Below the pieces are notes generated by a model that worked only from the letters and a program-made list of their open reading frames with translations, ran no database searches and was not told where the DNA came from. A DNA stretch of 25,087 nucleotides from contig DUKR01000038.1 in assembly GCA_013329175.1 (NCBI GenBank), positions 1,906 through 26,992 of the forward strand, in the 5' to 3' direction. This document shows positions 16,524-24,294 of this stretch, in pieces. Numbering within the stretch: the first letter of the stretch is position 1; every line of letters begins with the position of its first letter. Origin of the DNA: Candidatus Woesearchaeota archaeon (lineage in GTDB: Archaea; Nanobdellota; Nanobdellia; Woesearchaeales; UBA11716). Both the position numbers and the translations under genes were made by a program.

Positions 16524-17705
16524 ATGGATAAAGATAATCAAAGCAGGAATGAAAAGGAGCTTCTGAAAGGCATAGACCATTCAAGAATGACCTTCTGTGT
16601 CCGTTGCTGCATGCCTTCCACCAATGAGGGTGAGGGATTTGATGAAATGGGCATCTGCAAGGCTTGTTGCTCATCTGAAGAAAAAATGCATATCAATTGG
16701 GTGGAGAGAGAGAAAGAACTCAGAAAAATTCTATTTCACTATAAGGAAAAAGCAGGAGATAACTACGACTGCCTGGTTCCTATTAGCGGAGGGAAGGACA
16801 GTTGTTTCCAGTTGCACATCATAAAAAGGGTATATGGGCTAAAGCCGCTTGCGGTTACCTTCAGCCACAGTTGGTATTCTGAAGTTGGAAAATGGAACCT
16901 GCAGAACATTCTTGAGAAGTTGAATGTAGACCACATCATGTTTACGCCAAATCGGGAAGTAGTGAATAAAATAGCAAGGCACTCTTTGAGTATGATAGGG
17001 GATACTTGCTGGCATTGTCACGCAGGTGTCGGTGCATTCCCTCTCCAGGTTGCCGTCAAGTTCAAGATTCCCTTGCTTGTGTGGGGAGAATCAATTGCAG
17101 AGCAGTCAGGAAGAACGACGTACAAAGATCCTGCGTATGAAAGGTACGACAGGGATTATTTCACTAGGGTCTCAGCAAAATTTTATCCTGATGAGATGAC
17201 CAATGAAGAATTAACCATGAAAGATCTATTCCCGTTTCATGCACCAACCAAGGAAGAGGTAGAAAAGGCAGGTATTGTGGGAATCCATCTTGGAGATTAC
17301 ATATTTTGGGATGCAGAGCGCCAGATGGAATTTGTCAAGAAAGAATACGGCTGGCGTGAATGGGAAGACGGCGAAATGGACGGCACATACAAGAGGTACA
17401 AAAGCAATGAGTGCGTGATGCATGGAATGCATGACTTTACGAAATATCTGAAGAGGGGGTTTGGAAGGGCTACGGACCATGCCTCTCAGGATGTCAGGGC
17501 AGGCATAATCACGAGGGAGGAGGGATTTGAGCTTATCAAAAAACATGACGGCAGAATCCCAAAAAGCCTGAACAAGTATCTTGACCTTGCGAAAATGTCA
17601 AGGGAAGAGTTTTATGACATCATGGCAAATCACCGTAATATGGTACTGAATAAAAAAGAAGTCCGTTCTAAGCGGTTTGAGCAAAATGGGCCAAGAGCCA
17701 TGTAA
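16524..17705 (+). CDS. N-acetyl sugar amidotransferase (WbpG/PseA family)
   Basis: A 393-residue PP-loop ATPase that converts a sugar N-acetyl group to an acetamidino group, using ATP and ammonia. The ATP-binding loop SGGKDS is at 88-93. Paired cysteines CVRC (25-28) and CKAC (45-48), plus CWHC (162-165), form a probable zinc or iron-sulfur site; CVRCCMPST is the family's opening. GESIAEQSGRT near 194-204 is also typical. In Pseudomonas (WbpG) and Campylobacter (PseA) the gene sits with hisH/hisF-like genes that release ammonia from glutamine. None is visible here; instead an amidase gene overlaps its 3' end. Substrate may be the nonulosonate or an N-acetylated amino sugar from the operon at 11614-7711. 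Confidence 0.9.
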   Translation: MDKDNQSRNEKELLKGIDHSRMTFCVRCCMPSTNEGEGFDEMGICKACCSSEEKMHINWVEREKELRKILFHYKEKAGDNYDCLVPISGGKDSCFQLHIIKRVYGLKPLAVTFSHSWYSEVGKWNLQNILEKLNVDHIMFTPNREVVNKIARHSLSMIGDTCWHCHAGVGAFPLQVAVKFKIPLLVWGESIAEQSGRTTYKDPAYERYDRDYFTRVSAKFYPDEMTNEELTMKDLFPFHAPTKEEVEKAGIVGIHLGDYIFWDAERQMEFVKKEYGWREWEDGEMDGTYKRYKSNECVMHGMHDFTKYLKRGFGRATDHASQDVRAGIITREEGFELIKKHDGRIPKSLNKYLDLAKMSREEFYDIMANHRNMVLNKKEVRSKRFEQNGPRAM

Positions 17706-19053
17706 GCTTACTGCATATGAGTCTTTGCGGCTCATGAAAGAAGGCAGGCTAAAGCCAACAGAGCTTATCGCATCCTGCTTTCGGCAGATAAAGCGCCATG
17801 ATCATTGGATACATGCGTTTGCTCATTATGATGAGCATTTTGCCATGCAGCTTGCCATTGCGCTGGATACTGCTGATAAGGGAGGGGCATTATACGGAGT
17901 TCCCATCGGGGTTAAGGACATCTACAACACTCAACATTTTCCAACAGAGATGGGCAGCCCCATATGGAAGGGATTCACCCCTGGCAATGATTCAAGAGGA
18001 GTATTCAGCCTCAAGCAGGAAGGGGCAATTGTTATGGGAAAGACCGTGACCGCTGAATTTGCTGTTCACTATCCAGGGCCAACTGTCAATCCCCATGATC
18101 CAGAGCGCACTCCAGGGACGTCGTCAAGCGGCTCAGCTGCTGCCGTAGCTGCGTCCATGGTCCCGATAGCGCTTGGTTCTCAGACTGCAGGCTCTACGAT
18201 AAGGCCTGCAAGCTACTGCGGGATATATGGATTTAAGCCTACGTTCGGCATAATCCCAAGAACAGGTGTCCTAAAGACCGTTGACACCCTCGACCATGTC
18301 ACCCTGTTTGCCAGGTCTATAGAAGACATTGCGCTGGCCTTCAGCGTTATGAGAGTAAAGGGGCCTGATTACCCGTATGTCCATGAGAATCTGGAAAATG
18401 TAGAAAAACAAGAGTCAAAAAAGCATTGGAACATTGCGTTCATAAAGACCCACTTATGGGGTAATTGGGAGCCATACGCCAAAGAAGCAATAGTAAGGTA
18501 TGCTGAAGATATAAGGCTATTGCCAAATTACTCGGTAGAGGAGGTAAAAATCCCTACATTGCTTCAGGATGCTCATACAATACATGAAATTATCTATTGC
18601 AAGGGCATCTCTTACTATTATAAGGAAGAATATTCCATGAATAAGGACAAGCTTAGTGATGTCTTCAGGAAGATGATAGAAAAGGGGATGACCTACACAA
18701 AAAATGATTATGTCAATGCGCTGGGGAATCGAAAGAAAATGGTTGATGCACTTGATAGGCTATTTGAAAAATATGATGCAATCCTTACTCTTTCAACTGC
18801 TGGTATCGCAAAAAAAGGCCTGTACTCGGTTGATACCATTGATTCCTGCCTGATATGGACATTATGTGAAGTACCCTCCTTTAATCTGCCTGTGTTCAGG
18901 GGTCCGGAAAATATGCCTTTTGGTGCTCAGATAATTGGGCGAAAATATCATGATATAAAGGTATTGCATCTGCTTGAAGATCTCAAAAAGAACAGGCTTA
19001 TAGAAGATGTGCCGTATGTTGAGAGAATTGAAAACGCGGGTAAACTGAAATGA
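17686..19053 (+). CDS. Amidase-signature family enzyme (GatA-like amidohydrolase)
   Basis: A 455-residue amidase with the full Ser-cisSer-Lys triad: K77 in IGVKDIY, S146 in PGTSSSGSAAA and the nucleophile S170 in QTAGSTIRPASYCG (spacing as in GatA). Such enzymes hydrolyse amides and, in GatCAB, feed the released ammonia to a partner. It lacks the companion gatB/gatC genes, so it is not the tRNA amidotransferase. I choose the ATG at 17686; a TTG nine bases upstream is possible. It overlaps the amidotransferase gene by 20 bases, hence is co-translated. It may supply ammonia to that enzyme or trim an amide on the sugar; both are inference. Its stop overlaps a further ATG (ATGA). Confidence 0.85.
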   Translation: MGQEPCKLTAYESLRLMKEGRLKPTELIASCFRQIKRHDHWIHAFAHYDEHFAMQLAIALDTADKGGALYGVPIGVKDIYNTQHFPTEMGSPIWKGFTPGNDSRGVFSLKQEGAIVMGKTVTAEFAVHYPGPTVNPHDPERTPGTSSSGSAAAVAASMVPIALGSQTAGSTIRPASYCGIYGFKPTFGIIPRTGVLKTVDTLDHVTLFARSIEDIALAFSVMRVKGPDYPYVHENLENVEKQESKKHWNIAFIKTHLWGNWEPYAKEAIVRYAEDIRLLPNYSVEEVKIPTLLQDAHTIHEIIYCKGISYYYKEEYSMNKDKLSDVFRKMIEKGMTYTKNDYVNALGNRKKMVDALDRLFEKYDAILTLSTAGIAKKGLYSVDTIDSCLIWTLCEVPSFNLPVFRGPENMPFGAQIIGRKYHDIKVLHLLEDLKKNRLIEDVPYVERIENAGKLK

Positions 19054-19166
19054 TACCTAACATAGGCATAGGAACTGATATTGAATCTCCTGAATTCCAA
19101 GCGTTTTTTATGCAATACTTCACTATTCTGAAGCTATTGTTCTCATCTCTCCTCCGCCTGGGCTGA
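19050..19166 (+). pseudogene. Truncated 5' end of a third gene of the amidotransferase operon
   Basis: A 38-residue open frame begins with an ATG that overlaps the amidase stop codon as ATGA, the same coupling used elsewhere in the window. It runs until a TGA formed inside the left inverted repeat of the IS element, so it looks like a real gene cut by the insertion. The start MIPNIGIGTDIE loosely resembles the N-terminus of holo-ACP synthase (AcpS, G-I-x-D), but the remaining residues do not support this clearly. No continuation is visible right of the IS. Confidence 0.4.
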
Positions 19167-19197
19167 CCCCCTGTTTTCGACAAAAAGATAAGCTAAT
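19159..19197 (+). repeat. Left terminal inverted repeat of the IS
   Basis: Outer part TGGGCTGACCCCCT, then a divergent 5-base block, CGACA and a shared TAAGCTAAT at the inner end. It matches the right repeat at 30 of 39 bases. Its TGA ends the truncated open frame from the left. Confidence 0.85.
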
Positions 19198-19211
19198 CTT
19201 CTGGCCGTTTT

Positions 19212-19935
19212 TTACTTAGTCTCAAACTCTATGGGGGGCACATAGCCAATCCCCGAATGCAGTTGCTTCTTATTATACACCTCCTCTATAAATCTCTTTA
19301 TGTTTGCATGGACCTCTTCAAAAGACTCGTAGTTCTTCATATGGACTTCGTTGTACTTGATGGTCTTGATGGCACTCTCTGCAAAGGCATTGTCATAGGA
19401 ATTGCCTTTCCCCGACATGCTTGGGACTATGCCGAGTTCCAGCAACCTCGCCACATATTTGGTTGCAGCATACTGCACCCCCTGGTCGGAGTGATGGATG
19501 CAGCCCTTCAGGTTTTTTGCTCCGCGTAGGGCGATGTAGGTGATGTCAGCTACAATAAGCTGGTTGATGCTGGTCGGGACAAATCCTTTTGCGAGATTGT
19601 CGTACTTCTGGAAGGCATGGTTGGAATTGGTCGTTATCGGCTGGAATTTCTTTCGCTTGCAGAGGAGTTTCTCCTCGTCCATGAGGCGATAGATTCGCTT
19701 ATGGTTGACCTTGTAGCCTTCCCTGAGCAGCACTTTTGTCATGCGCTTATAGCCATAGTAAGGAAACTCCTCAGCAATGCACCTGAGGACACCAAAGCAG
19801 CTCTTCCTCAAACGAATTGCGCTCCTTCTTGTGCTCTCTCCATGCACCATAGCCGCTTCTGCTGACACCAACAAGCTGGCAGGCTTCACCCGTGCTCATG
19901 AGGCCGTTGTCCTCAAAATGCTGTGCGAGTACCAT
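19212..19935 (-). pseudogene. IS3-family transposase OrfB, frameshifted and internally deleted
   Basis: The DDE transposase is broken into two frames. The N-terminal part (19935 to 19771) reads as the usual OrfB start, with CQLVGVSRSGYGAW, and stops early. The main part (19889 to 19212) continues from EEFPYYGYKRM, which is the next expected block, so one extra base near 19790-19797 separates them. In the catalytic domain, VADITYIALRG (first Asp) runs straight into KNLKGCIHHSDQG (second Asp): about 40-45 residues normally between them are missing. The third residue is present in NSYDNAFAES. No active enzyme can be made from this copy. Confidence 0.88.
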
Positions 19936-19940
19936 GTAAC

Positions 19941-20249
19941 TCAACTCCGCTTGACCCGCTCTTCCGCCAATCTTGCCTTTAGCATCTCGGAAGCTTTTTT
20001 TAAAAAGTCCACTTGGGCATAGAGCTTCCCTACCAAGCGCTGGGACTGCGCTAGCTCTGCCTCAAGCTTACAAATCTTGCCATGACCTGCAAAGGCTCTA
20101 CCATGATTTTTCTCAAATTCATCCTTCCATTTATAGATAATCTTAGGATGAATATTGTTTTCCTTTGCTATTTCGACAACGGACTTTGTGTTAAGTTGCC
20201 GCAGGATTTCCAACTTGAATTCACGATTGAATGTCCTTCTCTTTGCCAT
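19941..20249 (-). CDS. IS3-family transposase OrfA (helix-turn-helix subunit)
   Basis: A 102-residue DNA-binding protein of the IS3 OrfA type: basic N-terminus MAKRRTFNREFKLEILRQL, helix-turn-helix through SVVEIAKENNIHPKIIYKWKDEF (about 22-44), then a leucine-zipper-like helix at about 59-90 (KLEAELAQSQRLVGKLYAQVDFLKKA in part). It appears intact and has a GAGGTG ribosome-binding sequence 5 bases from its ATG. Codons 83-85 form a slippery A-run for frameshifting into OrfB. Alone it can only bind the IS ends. Confidence 0.88.
   Translation of the reverse strand: MAKRRTFNREFKLEILRQLNTKSVVEIAKENNIHPKIIYKWKDEFEKNHGRAFAGHGKICKLEAELAQSQRLVGKLYAQVDFLKKASEMLKARLAEERVKRS
19995..20003 (-). promoter_or_regulatory. 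Slippery A7 site for -1 programmed frameshift OrfA to OrfAB
   Basis: In the OrfA frame the codons read TTA AAA AAA, a classic slippery sequence. The -1 frame entered here stays open through the N-terminal OrfB part, as expected for IS3 elements. Since OrfB is broken downstream, the fusion made today would stop at 19771. Confidence 0.65.
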
Positions 20250-20250
20250 A

Positions 20251-20274
20251 CTGGCACCTCGTTTATTGTGCCAG
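20251..20274 (-). promoter_or_regulatory. Hairpin covering the OrfA ribosome-binding site
   Basis: CTGGCAC and GTGCCAG pair over a 10-base loop immediately before the OrfA ATG. The GAGGTG Shine-Dalgarno has three bases in the loop and three in the stem, so folding would partly mask it. IS elements often limit expression from outside transcripts this way. Confidence 0.55.
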
Positions 20275-20277
20275 ATA

Positions 20278-20316
20278 ATTAGCTTAACTGTCTGTCGTTT
20301 TTAGGGGGTCAGTCCA
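20278..20316 (-). repeat. Right terminal inverted repeat of the IS
   Basis: Reverse complement begins TGGACTGACCCCCT and ends TTAAGCTAAT, pairing with the left repeat. The last 21 bases are identical to window bases 2-22, the other IS end. Confidence 0.85.
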
Positions 20317-20358
20317 GGATGCTGCTGTACTAAGTATTGAGCCATAATACAGGTTCCT

Positions 20359-21375
20359 TTATGCAATACCAAGCTTAGCCAGCAAGTCCTTAAGATTATG
20401 AAGCGGGAGAACTGCATCTTTTGAGCTGTATTCCCTCATTGACTCCATGCTCAACGGGACATTTCCCTGCATATAACATGCTTTCTCCATTATCCCATAT
20501 CTTTCAATATGTGAAGAGATTACATAGATGTTCTTGTAATTGTATGTCCTGAAAACCTCGGACTCATTAATCATCAGCTCATGAATTTTCTCGCCTGGCC
20601 TGATACCTACAATTTCTATGCGGTTATCAGCCTTATGTTTTTCCTTGAGCAAATCGATAAGGTCTACGATGCGAAATGCTGGAAGCTTAGGTATAAATAC
20701 TTCACCTCCCCTGCCATAGCGTATGGAGTCTAAAATCAGTTCAACTGCCTGCTCGCCAGTAATGATAAATCTAGTCATGTCTTTGTGTGTAAGGGGAATA
20801 CTGTCTCCGTTTTTTATTTTTGAGATAAAAAAAGGTATGACTGATCCGGTACTTTCAAGGACATTTCCGTACCTGACGCAGATGAACTTCGTTGGCTTGC
20901 TCCCTTTGCTGAAATTGCTCTCAATAAAAATCCTTTCACTTACAAACTTTGAGGCTCCATAGGTATTAATCGGGGAGCAGGCCTTGTCTGTCGAGACCAG
21001 TATCGCCTTCTGAACGTTATTCTCAAGGCAGGCATTTACTACATTAAGGCTGCCTATGATATTTGTTTTAATGGATTCTTCGACATTGTATTCAAGAATG
21101 TCAAGCCTTTTCAGCGCGGCAGCGTGTATGACGATGTCACAGTCTCTGGTAGCCTTTCTGAGCCGATCATAGTCTCTGACATCGCCTATAAAATTCCTGA
21201 TTCTAGGCTCATTGTTGAATCGCTCGTGTATTTCATGGTGCTTGACTTCATCTCTGCTGTAAACCCGTATAGCATGAGGATCTTCTTTCAGGAGCCTGGA
21301 GGTGATGTGCCTGCCAAGATAGCCAGTTCCTCCAGTAATAAGGATTGTTTTTCCTTTAAAGAGTGATTCTTGCAT
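20359..21375 (-). CDS. PseB-like UDP-GlcNAc 4,6-dehydratase (inverting type)
   Basis: A 338-residue soluble extended SDR that would convert UDP-GlcNAc to UDP-2-acetamido-2,6-dideoxy-4-keto-hexose, the first step toward pseudaminic acid. The nucleotide loop TGGTGYLG is at 14-21. The catalytic residues of the FlaA1/PseB type are D130 and K131 in STDKA and Y139 in TYGASK, with the same K-to-Y spacing of eight residues. It lacks the membrane domain of WbpM/PglF-type proteins. I prefer the ATG at 21375 to one at 21423: a TATA-like TTTTTATT is about 27 bases upstream, as for a leaderless start, and the Rossmann strand then begins near residue 9. A 42-base gap separates it from the IS. The matching PseC aminotransferase is not evident in the window. 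Confidence 0.82.
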   Translation of the reverse strand: MQESLFKGKTILITGGTGYLGRHITSRLLKEDPHAIRVYSRDEVKHHEIHERFNNEPRIRNFIGDVRDYDRLRKATRDCDIVIHAAALKRLDILEYNVEESIKTNIIGSLNVVNACLENNVQKAILVSTDKACSPINTYGASKFVSERIFIESNFSKGSKPTKFICVRYGNVLESTGSVIPFFISKIKNGDSIPLTHKDMTRFIITGEQAVELILDSIRYGRGGEVFIPKLPAFRIVDLIDLLKEKHKADNRIEIVGIRPGEKIHELMINESEVFRTYNYKNIYVISSHIERYGIMEKACYMQGNVPLSMESMREYSSKDAVLPLHNLKDLLAKLGIA

Positions 21376-21397
21376 GCTGCTATGGAAAAGCGAAGGC

Positions 21398-21406
21398 AAT
21401 AAAAAG
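21398..21406 (-). promoter_or_regulatory. TATA-like box before the PseB-like gene
   Basis: Minus strand CTTTTTATT lies about 27 bases before the ATG at 21375, inside the last codons of the upstream GT-B gene region and its 3' flank. An alternative is co-transcription with the upstream pair starting at 24270. Confidence 0.4.
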
Positions 21407-21410
21407 TTTG

Positions 21411-22829
21411 TTATTGCCTGCATGAAGAATAGTGGTGCTTCACAATGTCCAACATTTTTTGCTTAATATTTGGAATGTTTTCTATGGCATGAAGAGCCTT
21501 CATGTACTGCTTGCTGTCAGAGGCAGAAAAAATGCAATCCTCTTTGCTCAACTCAAAAAAATCCCCATCTTTTGTGAGGATGATGATATTAGGGATTCCA
21601 AAATAGAGGGATTCGACAATAGTGGAAGAGATGGTAGAAGAGTGAAAGTCAGCTATTGAAAAAAGCTCGTATATCGAAGCAAGGGACTCATTGACAAGGT
21701 AAAAATGGGGGTAAGATAACAGGGGGCGATAGGCAGGATCTTTATGCTGTTCGAGCGGATGCTGCTTGCAGATAACTATATAATTATCAGTGATGTCCTG
21801 TTCGCAAAGCAAGGGTTCAAGAAAAGAAACAATCGCTTTCTTCTTTATCCCCGGTGAGGATATCAGTATTTTTTTTCTGGATATATGCTCTTGCTTTATC
21901 CCTATACTTCTGTAGGTATCCTCTTTTGGAATGGCTGAATAAAGCTTCGTGATACTGCCAAAATAATCAAATGTTTTGAGATGTGTTGCAGAATATACCT
22001 TTGAATGTGTAATAATTATGTCCTTTTCATGCTCATTAAAAAGGTAAAACTCATCTGTGAAAGGCCAGTATAAGTCTTTTGCCTTTGGGACGGTATGATA
22101 TATGCAATCTATGCAATAGGGATACATCTGACCGTGTGAAAGCTCAATGGTCTTTATTCCCAGATTGCGAGCTGCAATGATCAGTGCAAGGTGCCTTACA
22201 TTGGAAGCAACCCTGATGTATATCCGCTTAAGCAAATAATTTTTTCTCAATAGGCTACTAAAAGCTGAATAGTACAAAGAAAAGAGGCTCAGTTGTTCCC
22301 TCAGGAACCTGCTAATACATTCCTGCGGTATGCCTGAGCGTGGCAATGTTATTGTTTCTTTCCTAAAGCGTGACCAGATATAGGCTATAGTCTCCACTCT
22401 CAGCGAGATATAATCAAGGTAGACCAACTTATTTCTGGGAGTAGCGTTATTTCTGAAATGTCTCACTGGCGTTGGCCATTCATAAATGACCATGTCCTTC
22501 TCTTTTTCTCTTAGTGTATCAAACAGAAAATCCATGTATCTTCCCTGAATGCGCCTCCGCGAACTTGCCTGAGAAAAGCCAGCACAGCTGCAGGTAAAGC
22601 TTTGCTTAAGTCCCAAATAGGAATCAAGAAGATAGGGAAAGCTATAATTCTCAAGGCGCCTTGAGAGTAAACGGGAAAACGAAGAGGTTATATCGTTTCC
22701 GAAGTAATGGTCAAATATCCTAAAGCGAAGCAGGGGCCAAAGGTATATGCCATTATATCTATGGTTCCAGATGGCAGGATCCTCTTCAATTGACTTGATT
22801 TTATTGAATGCTTCAAGATAATCCATCAT
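21411..22829 (-). CDS. GT-B-fold glycosyltransferase-like protein (capsule polysaccharide type)
   Basis: A 472-residue soluble protein. The C-terminal half has IELSHGQMYPYC, then KILISSPGIKKKAIVSFLEP, VICKQHPLEQHKDP and DFHSSTISSTIVESLYFGIPNII. This H-G, K-x-H-P and S-S-x-x-E-S/A order is shared by KpsC/Kdo-, polysialyl- and CDP-glycerol-type GT-B transferases. The N-terminal half (basic, many R and Y) resembles nothing I can name. It overlaps the flippase gene by 17 bases, so the transferase and exporter are coupled. A nonulosonate or Kdo-like sugar transferase is plausible because those enzymes use the same fold; the family assignment is uncertain. Confidence 0.62.
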   Translation of the reverse strand: MMDYLEAFNKIKSIEEDPAIWNHRYNGIYLWPLLRFRIFDHYFGNDITSSFSRLLSRRLENYSFPYLLDSYLGLKQSFTCSCAGFSQASSRRRIQGRYMDFLFDTLREKEKDMVIYEWPTPVRHFRNNATPRNKLVYLDYISLRVETIAYIWSRFRKETITLPRSGIPQECISRFLREQLSLFSLYYSAFSSLLRKNYLLKRIYIRVASNVRHLALIIAARNLGIKTIELSHGQMYPYCIDCIYHTVPKAKDLYWPFTDEFYLFNEHEKDIIITHSKVYSATHLKTFDYFGSITKLYSAIPKEDTYRSIGIKQEHISRKKILISSPGIKKKAIVSFLEPLLCEQDITDNYIVICKQHPLEQHKDPAYRPLLSYPHFYLVNESLASIYELFSIADFHSSTISSTIVESLYFGIPNIIILTKDGDFFELSKEDCIFSASDSKQYMKALHAIENIPNIKQKMLDIVKHHYSSCRQ

Positions 22830-24270
22830 TTTTTAGTTCGGATAAAAGCGATATAAATGCTTTTCTGAATAAATAAAGGGCGAAAGCTCCAACGAAAGTG
22901 AATTTGATGAGGATAAGTGAAACAGAGAGAGGTACAGACTGGATAAGCAGCGCTACGCCGAACAAAAACACCAAGGGAAGCAGGTCGTAGCAGATACTGG
23001 AGAGCTTCAGTTTGTCAAACTTCAGTATGTACCTGCTGCTTAAGTAGTGGAGGAGTGCCAATATAAAATATGATACCAGTGTGGTCCATGCTGCTGCAGA
23101 GTAGCCAAACAACGGAATTAGCATGTAATTGAGAACAATGTTGAGGCTTGCTGCAATAACGGTACATACGGAGATAAGGGCTGACTTCTTATAGTAGACA
23201 GAAATTGCTGAAAATTGCAGATAGAGATATACAAAAACGTAGGACAGTATGATGATAGGCATGAGTGGAAATGATTCATAGTACCTCTTATCGGCAATAA
23301 TGAGGATAATCTCCTGAGAAAAAAACATCAATAGCGCTGCTGCCAGATAGACAAATTTTGAGTAAGTATGGGCAAGTGTGTTTATCCGCTTCCAGCTCTT
23401 TTTCTTGACAAGCTGATAATAAAGCGGAGTCCATGACCTAGCCATTGATGCGACAACAAAATCCATGGCATTTCCTACGTTGTAGGCAAAAGAATACAAG
23501 CCGACCTGGGCTGCCCCTACAAGCTGGTTTATGATAATCTGATCAAAAAACCTAAGTGCAAAGCCAGATATTGCGTGAGGAAGAAGGGGCATTCCAAAAG
23601 AGAGTGCATCCTTGATGTACCTAAAGGAAAAAGAATAAGTTGACTCTCCAAGAAGTGAAAAGAGGCTCGCTATAGCAAACGCGATGGATACTACCATAGT
23701 GACGTAAAGCCAGGCATTATGGCGGTCGTTCTTCAGAAAAAACATAAAAGCAAGCGATGCGCCAAGTATGAGGCAGTTTTTGATCCCAAAAAACATCGCA
23801 TAATGAGCGCTTTTATTCTGGAGTTCGTACAGTGAAAGCCTTATCCTGAAGAAAACGTTGCTGAAAGAGGTTATTGATGTGATAAGTATGACATAAGCTG
23901 GGATGTTTAGTGAAGAGCCAAGAGGCTCTTTCAGGAGGAAAGCAATAAACACAAAAAAAAGGTTAGCAGCAAAAATAAACAGGAGGTTTGAGAACAAATA
24001 TTCCCCGTGTGGAAAATCCTTCCTTGAATAGTTAATTGGAATAGCTGCATGAAGTGCAAGCAGATGCACAATAGTAAAAACCGAAGTGAGTGATATAAAT
24101 ACTGACATGATGCCGTACTCAGATGGCGTTAAAAGCTTTGTAATGATAGGGATGCTTAAAAAGCCAAGACCCGCAACCAGCAACTCAGCAGAAAGATAAT
24201 TTCGTGTATGGTGAAGCAGCCCTTTAATCTCTTTTCCGAGGATTCTTGAGATGATGTTATTCAGCCACAT
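22813..24270 (-). CDS. Wzx-type flippase (second copy)
   Basis: A 485-residue polytopic membrane protein of the MOP superfamily, with about 14 hydrophobic segments. NYLSAELLVAGLGFLSIPIITKLLTPSEYGIMSVF (in part, about 24-58) is the standard opening, with the conserved 'LtPseyG' turn; it is thus a Wzx-like lipid-oligosaccharide exporter. It differs widely from the flippase at 1589-3055, so it is a separate lineage and not a recent duplicate. The ATG at 24270 lies about 30 bases from the shared palindromic TATA box, with no Shine-Dalgarno. It heads the group that holds the GT-B-like transferase and possibly the PseB-like gene. Confidence 0.88.
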   Translation of the reverse strand: MWLNNIISRILGKEIKGLLHHTRNYLSAELLVAGLGFLSIPIITKLLTPSEYGIMSVFISLTSVFTIVHLLALHAAIPINYSRKDFPHGEYLFSNLLFIFAANLFFVFIAFLLKEPLGSSLNIPAYVILITSITSFSNVFFRIRLSLYELQNKSAHYAMFFGIKNCLILGASLAFMFFLKNDRHNAWLYVTMVVSIAFAIASLFSLLGESTYSFSFRYIKDALSFGMPLLPHAISGFALRFFDQIIINQLVGAAQVGLYSFAYNVGNAMDFVVASMARSWTPLYYQLVKKKSWKRINTLAHTYSKFVYLAAALLMFFSQEIILIIADKRYYESFPLMPIIILSYVFVYLYLQFSAISVYYKKSALISVCTVIAASLNIVLNYMLIPLFGYSAAAWTTLVSYFILALLHYLSSRYILKFDKLKLSSICYDLLPLVFLFGVALLIQSVPLSVSLILIKFTFVGAFALYLFRKAFISLLSELKNDGLS

Positions 24271-24294
24271 TGTCCTTACTGTTCCTCATGCTAA

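Larger units (their letters stand above)
19159..20316 (-). mobile_element. Decayed IS3-family insertion sequence, 1158 bp
   Basis: The element starts with TG (19159) and ends with CA (20316), bounded by 39-base imperfect inverted repeats that match at 30 positions. It encodes an IS3-type OrfA and the remnants of OrfB on the minus strand. The adjoining bases do not show an obvious 3-5 base target duplication (gcc on the left, gga on the right). The second copy of its right end at 1-22 shows that the element is multicopy in this genome. OrfB carries a frameshift and an internal deletion, so this copy cannot transpose by itself. Confidence 0.9.

Noticed and set aside
17686..19053. Subunit A of Glu-tRNA amidotransferase (GatA)
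   Set aside because: No gatB/gatC nearby, and the QTAGSTIRPASYCG nucleophile region differs from the GatA consensus; the context is sugar modification.
19150..20325. Target-site duplication flanking the IS
   Set aside because: Bases next to the ends (gcc and gga) do not match over 3-5 bases, so no duplication is claimed.
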